Shown piece after piece: positions 20,921 through 29,940 of a stretch of DNA of 64,000 bases. The notes beneath the pieces are model-generated. The model was given only the letters and a program-made list of their open reading frames with translations, ran no database searches and was not told the DNA's origin. The position numbers and the translations under genes are program-made. Source of the DNA: Rheinheimera riviphila (GTDB lineage: Bacteria; Pseudomonadota; Gammaproteobacteria; Enterobacterales; Alteromonadaceae); NCBI RefSeq assembly GCF_004005945.1, contig NZ_SACS01000010.1:62001-126000 (forward strand), given 5' to 3'. Each line of letters begins with the position of its first letter. The stretch's first letter is position 1.

Positions 20921-21847
20921 ATGAGTAGCCTGATGTCCAGCGTGGACCAAAGAACCAATATTGTCGGCCAAAACCGGCTGGAGCTGCTGTTATTCCGGCT
21001 TTACGGCACCCAGCCGTTTGGGATCAACGTGTTTAAAGTGCGCGAAGTGCTGCAGTGTCCGGAATTAAGTGCCTTACCTGGATCGCATCCAAACGTCCGC
21101 GGCATTGCCCATCTGCGTGGTGAACCTGTCACTGTGATCGATTTAAGCATGGCGACCGGTGGCCCGATGATCACCGATTTAGCGACTGCCTATGTGCTGG
21201 TCACCGAATACAACCGGCATACCCAAGGCTTTTTAGTCTCAGGGGTTGACCGGATCATCAGCAGTAACTGGGAACAAATTATGCCGGCGCCACAGGGGGC
21301 GGGCAAAGCGCATTACGTCACGGCGGTAACCAAGGTTGATGACAAATTAGTGCAAATTCTGGATGTCGAAAAAGTGTTTTTCGAAATTTCGCCGGTCGAT
21401 GAAACGGTCAGCGAATCGGTGAAAGAGAAAAGCAAAGACGTTGATTTTAAAAATCTGGTGGTGTTGGTGGCCGATGACTCTGCGGTGGCTCGAAATCAGG
21501 TAAAACGGGCGCTGTCAGCCATTGGCGTAGAAATTCAAACGGTCAACGATGGCCGGATGGCGCTGGATTGGCTATTGGCCAAAGCAGAAGAGCTGGGCGG
21601 TGATGTGTCGGGCAAGGTGCCACTGCTGATTTCCGATATCGAAATGCCGGAGATGGACGGTTATACCTTAACCGCTGAAATTAAAGCGCATGAGCATTTA
21701 AAACGTATTCACGTGATTTTGCACTCGTCACTCAGTGGCGTGTTTAACAATGCAATGGTCAGCAAAGTTGGGGCGGATCAGTTTATTGCTAAGTTCCACC
21801 CGGATGAGCTGGTGTCTGCAGTGCAGCAGTGGATGTCGACGGTCTAA
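20921..21847 (+). CDS. cheV: Chemotaxis coupling/receiver protein CheV
   Basis: CheV joins a CheW-like coupling domain (about residues 15-160; FGINVFKVREVLQCP, RGEPVTVIDLSMA) to a C-terminal receiver domain (about 180-305) with the acidic pair VADDS, the phosphorylated Asp in LLISDIEMPEMDG, and the Lys near FIAKFHPDEL. It links chemoreceptors to CheA and may buffer phosphate. The start at 20921 is chosen because GAGGAA is ideally placed; an upstream in-frame ATG at 20909 overlaps that ribosome site. It stands alone, away from any che cluster in this window, and ends exactly where the converging lnt gene ends. Confidence 0.95.
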   Translation: MSSLMSSVDQRTNIVGQNRLELLLFRLYGTQPFGINVFKVREVLQCPELSALPGSHPNVRGIAHLRGEPVTVIDLSMATGGPMITDLATAYVLVTEYNRHTQGFLVSGVDRIISSNWEQIMPAPQGAGKAHYVTAVTKVDDKLVQILDVEKVFFEISPVDETVSESVKEKSKDVDFKNLVVLVADDSAVARNQVKRALSAIGVEIQTVNDGRMALDWLLAKAEELGGDVSGKVPLLISDIEMPEMDGYTLTAEIKAHEHLKRIHVILHSSLSGVFNNAMVSKVGADQFIAKFHPDELVSAVQQWMSTV

Positions 21848-23461
21848 TTAGCCTTCATCCTTGATATTCCTTTCCAGCTGGCGTTGTTGACGCCAGCTGG
21901 AAAATCCTATCCACAGCAACAATAATCCAGCCAACATCAGCAAAGGCCAATCGCCGGTTTTGCTATACAAAGTCCGGCCTGTAGCTAGCTGAACGTCAGC
22001 AGCCAATACACCATCCTCAAACTGCGGCAGTACCGCCTGTAACTTTCCGTCTGGCAAAACGATGCCGGTCACGCCATTATTGGTGGCGCGCAGCAGCGGC
22101 CGGCCAAATTCCAGCGCGCGCATCTGGGCGATTTGCATATGTTGCAGCGGGCCAATGGATGAGCCAAACCAGGCGTCATTGCTGACGGTCAGCAAAAAAT
22201 CGGTATCGTCGGTAAAGTTGGCCTGAATTTGCCGCGGGAACACAATTTCAAAACACAAAGCAGCGAGCAACTGATAACCGTTGGCTTGTAAATTGGGCTG
22301 CTGCCAGTCGCCACGGGCGAACGAGCTATTCGGTAAATCAAAAAAGGGCGCTATGTCACGCAGCAACCGCTCAAAGGGCACAAATTCGCCTATTGGCAAT
22401 AATTGGTGTTTCTGATAGCGGTTTCTCGTTTCGTAAATATAGTCGCCTGCGGTTGCTGCAGTACCGCTTTTCCCCAGCACAATCATGCCGTTATAAGCAT
22501 CGTTATTGCGTTTGTAATCAAGAATACCGGTGATCACAGCGCTGTTATTTTCCGCCGCTTGCATATCAAGATTGAATAAATACGCTTGGGCCAGTGGTTC
22601 GAGCTGTGGAATAGCAGCTTCCGGCCAGACAATGATTTGTTGTTGCAGATGCGGTTTAGTCAACTGCATATACTTTTTCATCGTCGGCAGTTCTTGCTCT
22701 GGTGCCCAGCGCAGTTCTTGCTTGATATTGCCTTGCACCAAAGCCACGCTGACTTTTTCATCCAGCAATTGCCAGCCTTTGAGCTGACTCAGCAGCGGAC
22801 TTGCCAGCAACAGCACTGCAGCAACCAGCGCCATACGCCATTGTTTGTGCACCAGCAGCATCAGACTGGCACCTGCAAAAACCATGATAAAAGTAATGCC
22901 GGTTTCGCCAATCAAGGGTGCATAAGGCGCCAGAAAACCTTCGGTCTGGCTATAACCCAATGATAACCATGGAAAACCCGTGAATAACCACGAACGCAGA
23001 TTTTCGGCTAGGACCCAGCTGCTGGCGAGCAACAAAGGCCACCATAGCGGATGTTTAAGCGGGTGTTTGCCAGTCGATGTGGTTGCGTTCAGCCGCGGGT
23101 GACAACTCAACCAGGCTGCGAGGGCAGGGAACAGGCTTAAATACGCAACTAGTAATGCCATAATGCCTAAACTGGCAACGAGTGGCATGCCGCCAAAAGC
23201 AGCGATACTGACATGCACCCAGCTCACGCCAAGGCCAAACCAGCCAACACCGTAGATAAAACCAAACCAGGCGGCTTTGCCGGTACTTTGACACTGAAAC
23301 AGCACCAGACTCAGCAGCGCCAGGGTGCAGAGCGGCAAAGCGGTCATTTCATAAGGCGCAAACGCCAGGGTATTGGCAAGGCCAGCGACCAGCAGCAATA
23401 GGCTTTGCAGCAGTGTTCGCAGCAAATCAGGGCGGGAAAATTTCAAACTTAACACGGACAA
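21848..23461 (-). CDS. lnt: Apolipoprotein N-acyltransferase Lnt
   Basis: Lnt adds the third acyl chain to lipoproteins at the periplasmic face of the inner membrane. The 537-residue product has N-terminal membrane helices, then a nitrilase-like catalytic domain with the Glu of IVWPEAAIP, the Lys in the HQLLPIGEFVPFE neighbourhood (RYQKHQLLP), the Cys of ALCFEIVFP, and a final helix LLMLAGLLLLWIGFSSW. It is the last gene of miaB-ybeZ-ybeY-corC-lnt, 6 bases after corC. Its stop codon abuts that of cheV on the other strand, with no spacer. Confidence 0.95.
   Translation of the reverse strand: MSVLSLKFSRPDLLRTLLQSLLLLVAGLANTLAFAPYEMTALPLCTLALLSLVLFQCQSTGKAAWFGFIYGVGWFGLGVSWVHVSIAAFGGMPLVASLGIMALLVAYLSLFPALAAWLSCHPRLNATTSTGKHPLKHPLWWPLLLASSWVLAENLRSWLFTGFPWLSLGYSQTEGFLAPYAPLIGETGITFIMVFAGASLMLLVHKQWRMALVAAVLLLASPLLSQLKGWQLLDEKVSVALVQGNIKQELRWAPEQELPTMKKYMQLTKPHLQQQIIVWPEAAIPQLEPLAQAYLFNLDMQAAENNSAVITGILDYKRNNDAYNGMIVLGKSGTAATAGDYIYETRNRYQKHQLLPIGEFVPFERLLRDIAPFFDLPNSSFARGDWQQPNLQANGYQLLAALCFEIVFPRQIQANFTDDTDFLLTVSNDAWFGSSIGPLQHMQIAQMRALEFGRPLLRATNNGVTGIVLPDGKLQAVLPQFEDGVLAADVQLATGRTLYSKTGDWPLLMLAGLLLLWIGFSSWRQQRQLERNIKDEG
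21871..21903. repeat. 14-base perfect hairpin inside the lnt 3' end
   Basis: TTTCCAGCTGGCGT (21871-21884) and its exact complement (21890-21903) surround a 5-base loop. The hairpin lies wholly within the last codons of lnt, 24 bases past the cheV stop. It has no T run on either side, so it is not a standard intrinsic terminator, but it could mark the end of cheV RNA or protect the converging 3' ends. Confidence 0.7.
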
Positions 23462-23467
23462 CTTTCC

Positions 23468-24340
23468 TTACCGCTGTAATTCAGCATCTTCTGTTGGTTT
23501 TGGTCGGATTACCTGCAACTGCACCAGACGGCGGCTATTGGCTTTGGTGACCTTAAAGACCAGCCCTTCGAGCTGAATGGTTTCACCTTTGGCCGGCATA
23601 TGGCCAAAAGCGTGTAATACAATTCCACCGATGGTGCCAGCTTCTTCTTCGTCAAAACCGGTACTAAAACTTTCGTTAAATTCGTCGAGTGGGGTTAACG
23701 CACTGACCATAAACACATTGCTGCCAAGCTTGCGGATATCATCGCCTTCTTCGTCATCGTGTTCATCTTCGATATCGCCGACGATCTGCTCCAGAATATC
23801 TTCGATGGTGATCAGGCCTGACACCCCACCATATTCATCGACGACGATGGCCATGTGGTAGCGTTTTTGGCGGAATTCTTTCAGTAAGGCATCGACTCTT
23901 TTACTTTCCGGAATAATCACTGCCGGGCGCAATAAATCTTTCAGTTCCCATTCAATATCGGGCGTCAGTGCATATTTCAGAATGTCTTTGACGATCAGAA
24001 TACCTTCGATATGGTCTTTATCTTCGTTGACCACCGGGTAACGGCTGTGATTATTTTCGAGCAGAATAGGTAAAAATTCGGCCAACGGCTGATCGATATC
24101 GATCGTCGCCATTTGCGAACGGGGCACCATAATATCGCGGGCGCGCATTTTGGAGACATCCAGTACACCTTGCAGCATACCCTTGGTGTCGGAATCAATC
24201 AGATTGCGCGAATTGGCTTCGGCAATAATATCTTCCAGATCTGAGACTTGTTGTGGTTCTGCGGTAAATATGGCGGCAATACGTTCTAACCATGATTTAG
24301 CGGCAGAACCGCGTCCCGAGTGTGGATTGTCGTCACCCAT
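23468..24340 (-). CDS. corC: CorC/YbeX, CBS-domain transporter-associated protein
   Basis: A 290-residue cytoplasmic protein with two CBS domains (about residues 65-190; DIMVPRSQMATIDID, then VDEYGGVSGLITIEDILEQIVGDIEDE) and a C-terminal CorC_HlyC domain (about 205-285). It was linked to magnesium/cobalt efflux with CorA, and its E. coli homologue YbeX to ribosome metabolism. An acidic stretch EDEHDDEEGDD separates the domains. It lies 19 bases after ybeY and 6 before lnt, the conserved order. Confidence 0.94.
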   Translation of the reverse strand: MGDDNPHSGRGSAAKSWLERIAAIFTAEPQQVSDLEDIIAEANSRNLIDSDTKGMLQGVLDVSKMRARDIMVPRSQMATIDIDQPLAEFLPILLENNHSRYPVVNEDKDHIEGILIVKDILKYALTPDIEWELKDLLRPAVIIPESKRVDALLKEFRQKRYHMAIVVDEYGGVSGLITIEDILEQIVGDIEDEHDDEEGDDIRKLGSNVFMVSALTPLDEFNESFSTGFDEEEAGTIGGIVLHAFGHMPAKGETIQLEGLVFKVTKANSRRLVQLQVIRPKPTEDAELQR

Positions 24341-24359
24341 AATAAAAAAACCAGCTCCG

Positions 24360-24818
24360 TTAGTCTTGAATCAAATAAGGATCGGCAAAACCCAGTTCTG
24401 CCAGAATTTGGATCTCTTCCGCTTCCATTTCCAAAGCGTCATCATCATTTATATGGTCAAAGCCAAGTAAATGCAAGCTGCCATGCACCACCATATGTGC
24501 CCAATGTGCATCCAGGCTTTTATTTTGCTCCTTGGCTTCCTGCGCGACGACGCCGGCACAGATCACTAAATCGCCTAATAATGGCAGTTCAATCCCCGGT
24601 GGGCATTGAAATGGAAAGCTCAGCACATTGGTTGGTTTGTCTTTTTCGCGGTAGTCAAAATTCAGTTGCTGACTTTCGGTTTCATCGACAATCCGCACTG
24701 TGACTTCAGCCACCGGCTGAAAAGGCGAGACTGCTGCATTCAGCCACAATTGAATTTGCGCTTCGGACGGCAGATTGCTGGCGGTTGAGGCCAGCTGTAA
24801 ATCAAGAATGATGCTCAT
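24360..24818 (-). CDS. ybeY: Endoribonuclease YbeY
   Basis: YbeY is a zinc-dependent single-strand endoribonuclease required for 16S rRNA 3' maturation and late ribosome quality control. The 152-residue product has the metal-binding motif [15 protein letters not shown] (three His) near residue 115, and the [16 protein letters not shown] segment that is a family signature. Its start codon overlaps the ybeZ stop region by 4 bases, pointing to translational coupling. Confidence 0.96.
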   Translation of the reverse strand: MSIILDLQLASTASNLPSEAQIQLWLNAAVSPFQPVAEVTVRIVDETESQQLNFDYREKDKPTNVLSFPFQCPPGIELPLLGDLVICAGVVAQEAKEQNKSLDAHWAHMVVHGSLHLLGFDHINDDDALEMEAEEIQILAELGFADPYLIQD

Positions 24819-25960
24819 GGGGTTTCAGTATCCGCAGCTTTAGTGACCGTTTTACGACGGCTGGCTGGTTTTGCTTCTGTGGTCGCAGCTGTGGCTGGTA
24901 TCACAACAGTTGCAGCGGTATTCGCAGCAGCCTGCGCCAGCAAAGCCGCTTCTTTTTCAGCTTGTTTGCGCACCGCGGCAGCAGCTTCAAAAGCTTCATA
25001 AGCAATCACGATTTTTTGCACTACCGGGTGGCGCACCACATCTTTGGCAACAAAATAGTTAAAGCTCAGTGCATCAACTTCAGATAGCACATCAATCGCA
25101 TGTTTTAAGCCAGAATAAGTGCCACGGGGTAAATCGACCTGCGTTACATCGCCAGTGATCACCGCTTTGGAATTAAAACCAATCCGGGTTAAGAACATTT
25201 TCATCTGTTCAACCGTGGTGTTCTGGCTTTCATCCAAAATAATAAATGCATCACTTAAAGTACGGCCGCGCATATAAGCCAGCGGCGCAATTTCAATGGT
25301 GCCACGTTCCAGATACTTTTCGACTTTTTCAAAACCCAGCATATCAAACAAAGCGTCGTACAACGGACGCAGGTAAGGGTCGACTTTTTGCGCTAAATCA
25401 CCTGGTAAAAAACCTAATTTTTCACCAGCTTCGACCGCTGGACGGGTCAGCACAATGCGCCGCACCTGATTTTTTTCCAGCGCATCGACCGCACAAGCGA
25501 CCGCTAAATAAGTCTTCCCGGTACCTGCCGGGCCAATACCAAAAGTCACGTCATGGCGCAGAATATTGGCGACATAGCGGCTCTGATTCGGATTACGGCC
25601 CTTGATCATGCCTTTTTTAGTCTTGATGCTGACTTCTTGCGCCTGCTCATCGACTTGGATCAAGGTCGCCGGATGGTCAATACCACTCATCGCCAGATGC
25701 ACTTGCTCGGCGGTTAATGGCACCAGTTTGCCCGCCGGACTCAGCGTTTCTGCGTAGAGTTGCTCAACCAATTGTTGCACCAGTGGCACTTGTGCGGTCA
25801 GACCCAGTAAACGGAACTTGTCGTCGCGAAAGCTGAGCTGTACCCGAAAGTGCCGTTCAATCTGGCGGATATGGTCATCGAAGGGGCCACATAACAGCGA
25901 CAGCCGTTGGTGGTCAGTGGGTTCTACTTTAAATTCGATACTGCTGATTGGGTTGTCCAA
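24815..25960 (-). CDS. ybeZ: PhoH-like ATPase YbeZ
   Basis: A 381-residue P-loop protein of the PhoH family, thought to act with YbeY in RNA processing. The Walker A motif is GPAGTGKTY (about residue 141), Walker B is [11 protein letters not shown], and the helicase-like [13 protein letters not shown] follows. The C-terminal tail after about residue 335 is a low-complexity Ala/Thr-rich stretch ([23 protein letters not shown]) that is longer than in E. coli YbeZ. The gene overlaps ybeY by 4 bases and follows miaB after 61 bases that contain a small hairpin. Confidence 0.94.
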   Translation of the reverse strand: MDNPISSIEFKVEPTDHQRLSLLCGPFDDHIRQIERHFRVQLSFRDDKFRLLGLTAQVPLVQQLVEQLYAETLSPAGKLVPLTAEQVHLAMSGIDHPATLIQVDEQAQEVSIKTKKGMIKGRNPNQSRYVANILRHDVTFGIGPAGTGKTYLAVACAVDALEKNQVRRIVLTRPAVEAGEKLGFLPGDLAQKVDPYLRPLYDALFDMLGFEKVEKYLERGTIEIAPLAYMRGRTLSDAFIILDESQNTTVEQMKMFLTRIGFNSKAVITGDVTQVDLPRGTYSGLKHAIDVLSEVDALSFNYFVAKDVVRHPVVQKIVIAYEAFEAAAAVRKQAEKEAALLAQAAANTAATVVIPATAATTEAKPASRRKTVTKAADTETP

Positions 25961-25981
25961 TGGGCCTGTTCTCTTGTAAAC

Positions 25982-26005
25982 AAGGCCGCTTTATTTAGCG
26001 GCCTT
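25982..26005 (-). terminator. Hairpin between miaB and ybeZ
   Basis: AAGGCCGCT (25982-25990) and AGCGGCCTT (25997-26005) form a 9-base stem with a 6-base loop, 16 bases downstream of the miaB stop. On the minus strand it is followed by TTGTTTAC, a broken T run, so it is more likely an attenuator or processing site than a full stop. Confidence 0.55.
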
Positions 26006-26021
26006 AGAAACTTAGTTAGAC

Positions 26022-27446
26022 TCAGGGCTGAAACCTTTGTACCCCAAGTGGATCTGCTTTTGGCTGACGCGCCAGAATTTGTTGTGGTGATATTTCGCGG
26101 CGTAAATCCATCTCTTTTTCAGTGCGAATAACCACACCTTTCAAAGAGTTAGTGAATACGTCTGTCACTTTAATATCAACGAAGCCACCAATCATATCAG
26201 GGGTGCCTTCAAAATTCACCACCCGATTATTCTCAGTGCGGCCGGTAAGTTCCATCAGATCTTTTTTCGACGGACCTTCGACCAATACCCGTTGCTCGGT
26301 GCCCAGCATGCCACGGGCAATCTGCAGTGATTGTTGGTTGATGCGATCTTGCAGAATATATAGCCGCTGCTTTTTTTCATCTTCGCTGACGTCATCCGGC
26401 AAATCTGCCGCTGGTGTGCCAGGACGGGCGCTATAAATGAAACTAAAGCTCATATCAAAGCCAATATTGGCGATTAAATCCATGGTCTGGGCAAAATCTT
26501 CGGCCGTTTCACCAGGGAAACCAATAATAAAGTCTGACGACATACTTAAATTCGGGCGGATTTTTTTCAGTTTGCGAATTTGTGCTTTGTATTCAAGCGC
26601 GGTGTGATTACGTTTCATCAACGTCAGAATGCGATCTGAGCCCGATTGTACCGGTAAATGCAGGTGATCAACCAATTCCGGGATATCACGGTACACTTCG
26701 ATAATATCGTCTGTAAATTCAACAGGATGCGATGTGGTATAGCGAATGCGGTCAATACCATCGATAGCGGCGACTAAGCGTAGCAATTCAGAGAAGTGGC
26801 AAATTTGACCGTCATGCGTTTCACCGCGATAAGCGTTGACGTTCTGGCCTAATAAATTCACTTCACGCACGCCTTGTTCAGCCAGTTGCGCGATTTCCAG
26901 CAGTACATCATCAAGTGGACGGCTCACTTCTTCACCGCGGGTGTAAGGTACCACGCAGAAAGTACAGTATTTTGAGCAGCCTTCCATGATCGAGACAAAG
27001 GCGGTTGGACCGTCGGCTTTTGGCTCTGGTAACCGGTCAAATTTTTCGATTTCAGGGAATGAAACATCAACCACTGGTGAGCGGTCGCCTTTGACCGAAT
27101 TAATCATTTCCGGCAAGCGGTGCAGGGTTTGTGGCCCGAAGATAATGTCGACGTAAGGTGCACGCTCCCGAATGGATGCGCCTTCCTGTGATGCAACACA
27201 ACCACCAACACCGATGATTAAATTAGGATTTTTCTTTTTCAGTGGGCGCCAGCGGCCCAATTGGTGAAATACTTTTTCCTGCGCTTTTTCGCGGATGGAA
27301 CAGGTATTTAATAAAATGACGTCAGCGTCTTCAGCGTTTTCAGTCAGGGTATAGCCATGAGTGGCATCCAACAAGTCGGCCATTTTGGATGAATCATATT
27401 CATTCATCTGGCAGCCCCAGGTTTTAATGTGCAGCTTTTTGCTCAT
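26022..27446 (-). CDS. miaB: tRNA methylthiotransferase MiaB
   Basis: MiaB is a radical-SAM enzyme that adds the 2-methylthio group to i6A37 in tRNAs reading UNN codons. The 474-residue product has the UPF0004 N-terminal domain with its Fe-S cysteines ([30 protein letters not shown]), the radical-SAM motif [15 protein letters not shown] (about residue 157), and a C-terminal TRAM domain. The start at 27446 gives [19 protein letters not shown], the normal MiaB start. It heads the run leading to lnt. Confidence 0.96.
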   Translation of the reverse strand: MSKKLHIKTWGCQMNEYDSSKMADLLDATHGYTLTENAEDADVILLNTCSIREKAQEKVFHQLGRWRPLKKKNPNLIIGVGGCVASQEGASIRERAPYVDIIFGPQTLHRLPEMINSVKGDRSPVVDVSFPEIEKFDRLPEPKADGPTAFVSIMEGCSKYCTFCVVPYTRGEEVSRPLDDVLLEIAQLAEQGVREVNLLGQNVNAYRGETHDGQICHFSELLRLVAAIDGIDRIRYTTSHPVEFTDDIIEVYRDIPELVDHLHLPVQSGSDRILTLMKRNHTALEYKAQIRKLKKIRPNLSMSSDFIIGFPGETAEDFAQTMDLIANIGFDMSFSFIYSARPGTPAADLPDDVSEDEKKQRLYILQDRINQQSLQIARGMLGTEQRVLVEGPSKKDLMELTGRTENNRVVNFEGTPDMIGGFVDIKVTDVFTNSLKGVVIRTEKEMDLRREISPQQILARQPKADPLGVQRFQP

Positions 27447-27659
27447 GGTATTTTGGTGCCTGTATAAAGTCGTCAACTACAAAAGGGCTGGCATTTTACC
27501 CGAGCCATCACTGAAGTGCTATAGCTTGTGTGGTTTTAGCACAGCTGGGGTTGGCAAGTGTGTGCAATTGCTGCAAAGGATTTTTTGATTCAGAAAAGAC
27601 TAATTAACCTGCAAGCTGATTTTACTGAACTACACTGGATTTATCGTTCGTAGCAACTT

Positions 27660-27703
27660 CCCAATCCCTGATCATGCCTCTGTTGTGATTGGGGATTTTT
27701 TTT
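27660..27703 (+). terminator. Orphan intrinsic terminator upstream of the efflux operon
   Basis: CCCAATC (27660-27666) pairs with GATTGGG (27687-27693), followed by eight T residues at 27696-27703 on the plus strand. No plus-strand gene lies upstream: everything from 21848 to 27446 is on the minus strand. The terminator must therefore end a short transcript begun in the 27447-27660 gap, either a small RNA or an attenuated leader of the HlyD operon. The rest of the 419-base gap (27447-27865) holds the divergent promoters; I could not place them with confidence. Confidence 0.7.
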
Positions 27704-27865
27704 GGCAGTAAAACCTACAGCGCACAGAAGTAGTTGTGTTATTTCAAGCACCTGCCTCATACCTGCGTTTTCGTTTCGCTGCTGACCAAAAATAATTTCA
27801 GATTTTGCTAAACCATTTCCAAAGTCACTGCGACTGAGTTTGCAGGAATGAATTGGAGATGCACC

Positions 27866-29149
27866 GTGACTATCAAAATTGCCGAGCCGAGCGCTCAGGA
27901 TGAAATCCGCGATACCAAACCGCTAAAATCGAAAAAAATCATCATGTTGGCGATGATTGTCGCAGCGGCAGCCTTGCTGTTGTGGCAAGTGACGCCTTTG
28001 CTTTCCAACTGGCAGCAATCGGATATGTCGGTGGCGATGTCACGGGTGCGGCTGGACAGCGTCAAAACGGCGCCTTTTGTCCGGGATGTGTCGGTGCAGG
28101 GCAAAGTGGTGGCGGCGGTGAGTCCAAAACTTTACGCCTCTGCCGATGGTACGGTTAGCTTTTTTGCCGAAGCCGGCACCCAGGTGAAAAAAGGCGATGT
28201 GATTGCCGCCATCGACAGCCCGGAACTCGATAGCAAGCTTAAACAGGAACAAGCCACGCTGAATAGCCTGAGCACTGGCCTGGAGCGGCAAATCATTCAA
28301 TCGCGCAAACAACAGCTAATCGACCAAAAAGCCGTTGATTTAGCCAAAGTCGCGCTCATTACTGCCGAGCGCGAAAAACGCCGTGCCGAACAAGGTTATA
28401 GCGTGAAAGCCATTAGCCAGATTGATTATGAAAAAGCCGGTGATGATTTAAATAACGCCTCGTTGCAGCATCAGCATGCGGTGAAAGATGCGGTGCTGAA
28501 TAAAGAAAGCCTGGAGTTTGAATCAACCGCGCTGCAACAAGAATTACAACGCCAGACCTTGTTGGTGGCGAATTTAAGCCGTCAGGTCGACGCACTGCAG
28601 GTCAAATCGCCGGTCGATGGCATCATCGGCAATCTGGCGACTGACAATAAAACCTACTTAACCAAAAATCAGCTGCTGTTGTCGGTGGTCGATTTAACTC
28701 AGTTTGAAGTGGAAATTGCCATTCCGGAAAACTACGCCGACGATTTGGCGATTGGCATGCCGGCGGATATTACCCTGGATCAACAAACCTATCCGGCACG
28801 GTTAGTCAGTGTGTCGCCAGAAATTGTCGACAATCAGGTGACTGGCCGGGTGCGCTTTGAAAAAGCCTCGCCACCGGGCCTTCGTCAAAACCAACGCCTC
28901 GCCAGCCGGATTTTACTGGAGCAACGCGACGCGGTGTTGCAGGTCTCGCGTGGTCAGTTCCTGGAAAGCTCGAATGGCCAGTTTGCTTACATCGTTAAAA
29001 ATGGCCTGGCGGTGAAAACTCCCATCTCCATCGGCGCCCGCAGTTTATCCGCAGTAGAAGTGCTGAGCGGTTTAGCCGAAGGCGATCAAATCATTATTTC
29101 CGGCACCGATATGTTTAACGGCGCTCAACAAATCCAGTTAAATCACTAA
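27866..29149 (+). CDS. HlyD/MacA-type periplasmic adaptor of an ABC efflux system
   Basis: A 427-residue membrane-fusion protein that would bridge an inner-membrane ABC transporter to an outer-membrane channel. It has one N-terminal membrane anchor (IIMLAMIVAAAALLLWQVTPLL), a lipoyl-like half (SADGTVSFFAEAGTQVKKGDVIAAIDSPEL), a long coiled-coil hairpin (about residues 120-235), the second lipoyl half (VDALQVKSPVDGIIGNL) and a beta-barrel C terminus. The GTG at 27866 is preferred because a GGAG element is well placed; an ATG six codons earlier is a poorer fit. It is the first gene of a four-gene cassette with an ATPase and two permeases. Confidence 0.9.
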   Translation: MTIKIAEPSAQDEIRDTKPLKSKKIIMLAMIVAAAALLLWQVTPLLSNWQQSDMSVAMSRVRLDSVKTAPFVRDVSVQGKVVAAVSPKLYASADGTVSFFAEAGTQVKKGDVIAAIDSPELDSKLKQEQATLNSLSTGLERQIIQSRKQQLIDQKAVDLAKVALITAEREKRRAEQGYSVKAISQIDYEKAGDDLNNASLQHQHAVKDAVLNKESLEFESTALQQELQRQTLLVANLSRQVDALQVKSPVDGIIGNLATDNKTYLTKNQLLLSVVDLTQFEVEIAIPENYADDLAIGMPADITLDQQTYPARLVSVSPEIVDNQVTGRVRFEKASPPGLRQNQRLASRILLEQRDAVLQVSRGQFLESSNGQFAYIVKNGLAVKTPISIGARSLSAVEVLSGLAEGDQIIISGTDMFNGAQQIQLNH

Positions 29150-29197
29150 TTCAGTTAAATCAACAACAGCGGCCAGTGCCGCCTTGAGGGCTATTTT

Positions 29198-29938
29198 ATG
29201 TTGCTAATGAAACAGTTAGGCAAAGTATTTCATACCGGTGAAGTGTCAACCCATGCGCTGCGTGAGGTGGATTTAGAAGTGCAGGAAGGTGATTTTGTCA
29301 GTGTTACCGGTCCATCGGGCTCGGGTAAAACCACCTTTTTAAATATCGCCGGTTTGTTAGAAGTGGCCAGTTCCGGCTTGTTTTTGCTGGATGGTGAAAA
29401 CGTCAATCAACAAAGCGACAGCCAGCGCTCAAAAATGCGCAATCAGAAAATAGGTTTTATTTTCCAAAGCTTTAACTTAATTCCGGAGCTGAACTTGTTC
29501 GACAACGTCGATGTACCGCTGCGCTATCGCGGTTTTGACGCCAAAGAGCGTAAACGCCGTATCGAACAACAGCTGGAATTGGTGGGGCTGGCGTCAAGAA
29601 TGAAACATTTGCCCAGTCAGCTGTCAGGCGGTCAACAACAACGGGTGGCGATTGCCCGGGCACTTGCCACCAGCCCACGCTTTTTGCTGGCGGATGAGCC
29701 GACCGGTAACCTCGATAGCCAAATGGCGCAAAGTGTGATGGCGCTGCTGGAAGATATTAACCGCCAGGGCACCACCATCATTATGGTGACGCACGACCAT
29801 GGTCTGGCACAACGCGCGAAACGGCAGATTCTGATTAAAGATGGCCGGGTATCCGAATTGACTGCAACCCTGCACGAACCATTGCATATCGTGTCCCCGA
29901 GCGCTACTGAACACAGCGCCAAAGTGGCAGGAGTCTGA
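29198..29938 (+). CDS. MacB/LolD-type ABC transporter ATP-binding protein
   Basis: A 246-residue ATPase of the MacB/LolD class. Walker A is GPSGSGKTT (about residue 39), the Q-loop is IFQSFNLIPELNLFDNV, the signature is LSGGQQQRVAIARAL, Walker B is LLADEPTGNLD, and the H-loop is VTHDH. It energises the FtsX-like permeases downstream, starting 3 bases before the first. The C terminus carries an extra tail of about 25 residues after RVSEL. Confidence 0.94.
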   Translation: MLLMKQLGKVFHTGEVSTHALREVDLEVQEGDFVSVTGPSGSGKTTFLNIAGLLEVASSGLFLLDGENVNQQSDSQRSKMRNQKIGFIFQSFNLIPELNLFDNVDVPLRYRGFDAKERKRRIEQQLELVGLASRMKHLPSQLSGGQQQRVAIARALATSPRFLLADEPTGNLDSQMAQSVMALLEDINRQGTTIIMVTHDHGLAQRAKRQILIKDGRVSELTATLHEPLHIVSPSATEHSAKVAGV

Positions 29939-29940
29939 GC

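Noticed and set aside
27551-27568. Sigma-54-like sequence (TTGGCAAG-N4-TGCAA) upstream of the efflux operon
   Set aside because: The GG to GC distance is one base too short for sigma-54, and a strong terminator lies between it and the operon.
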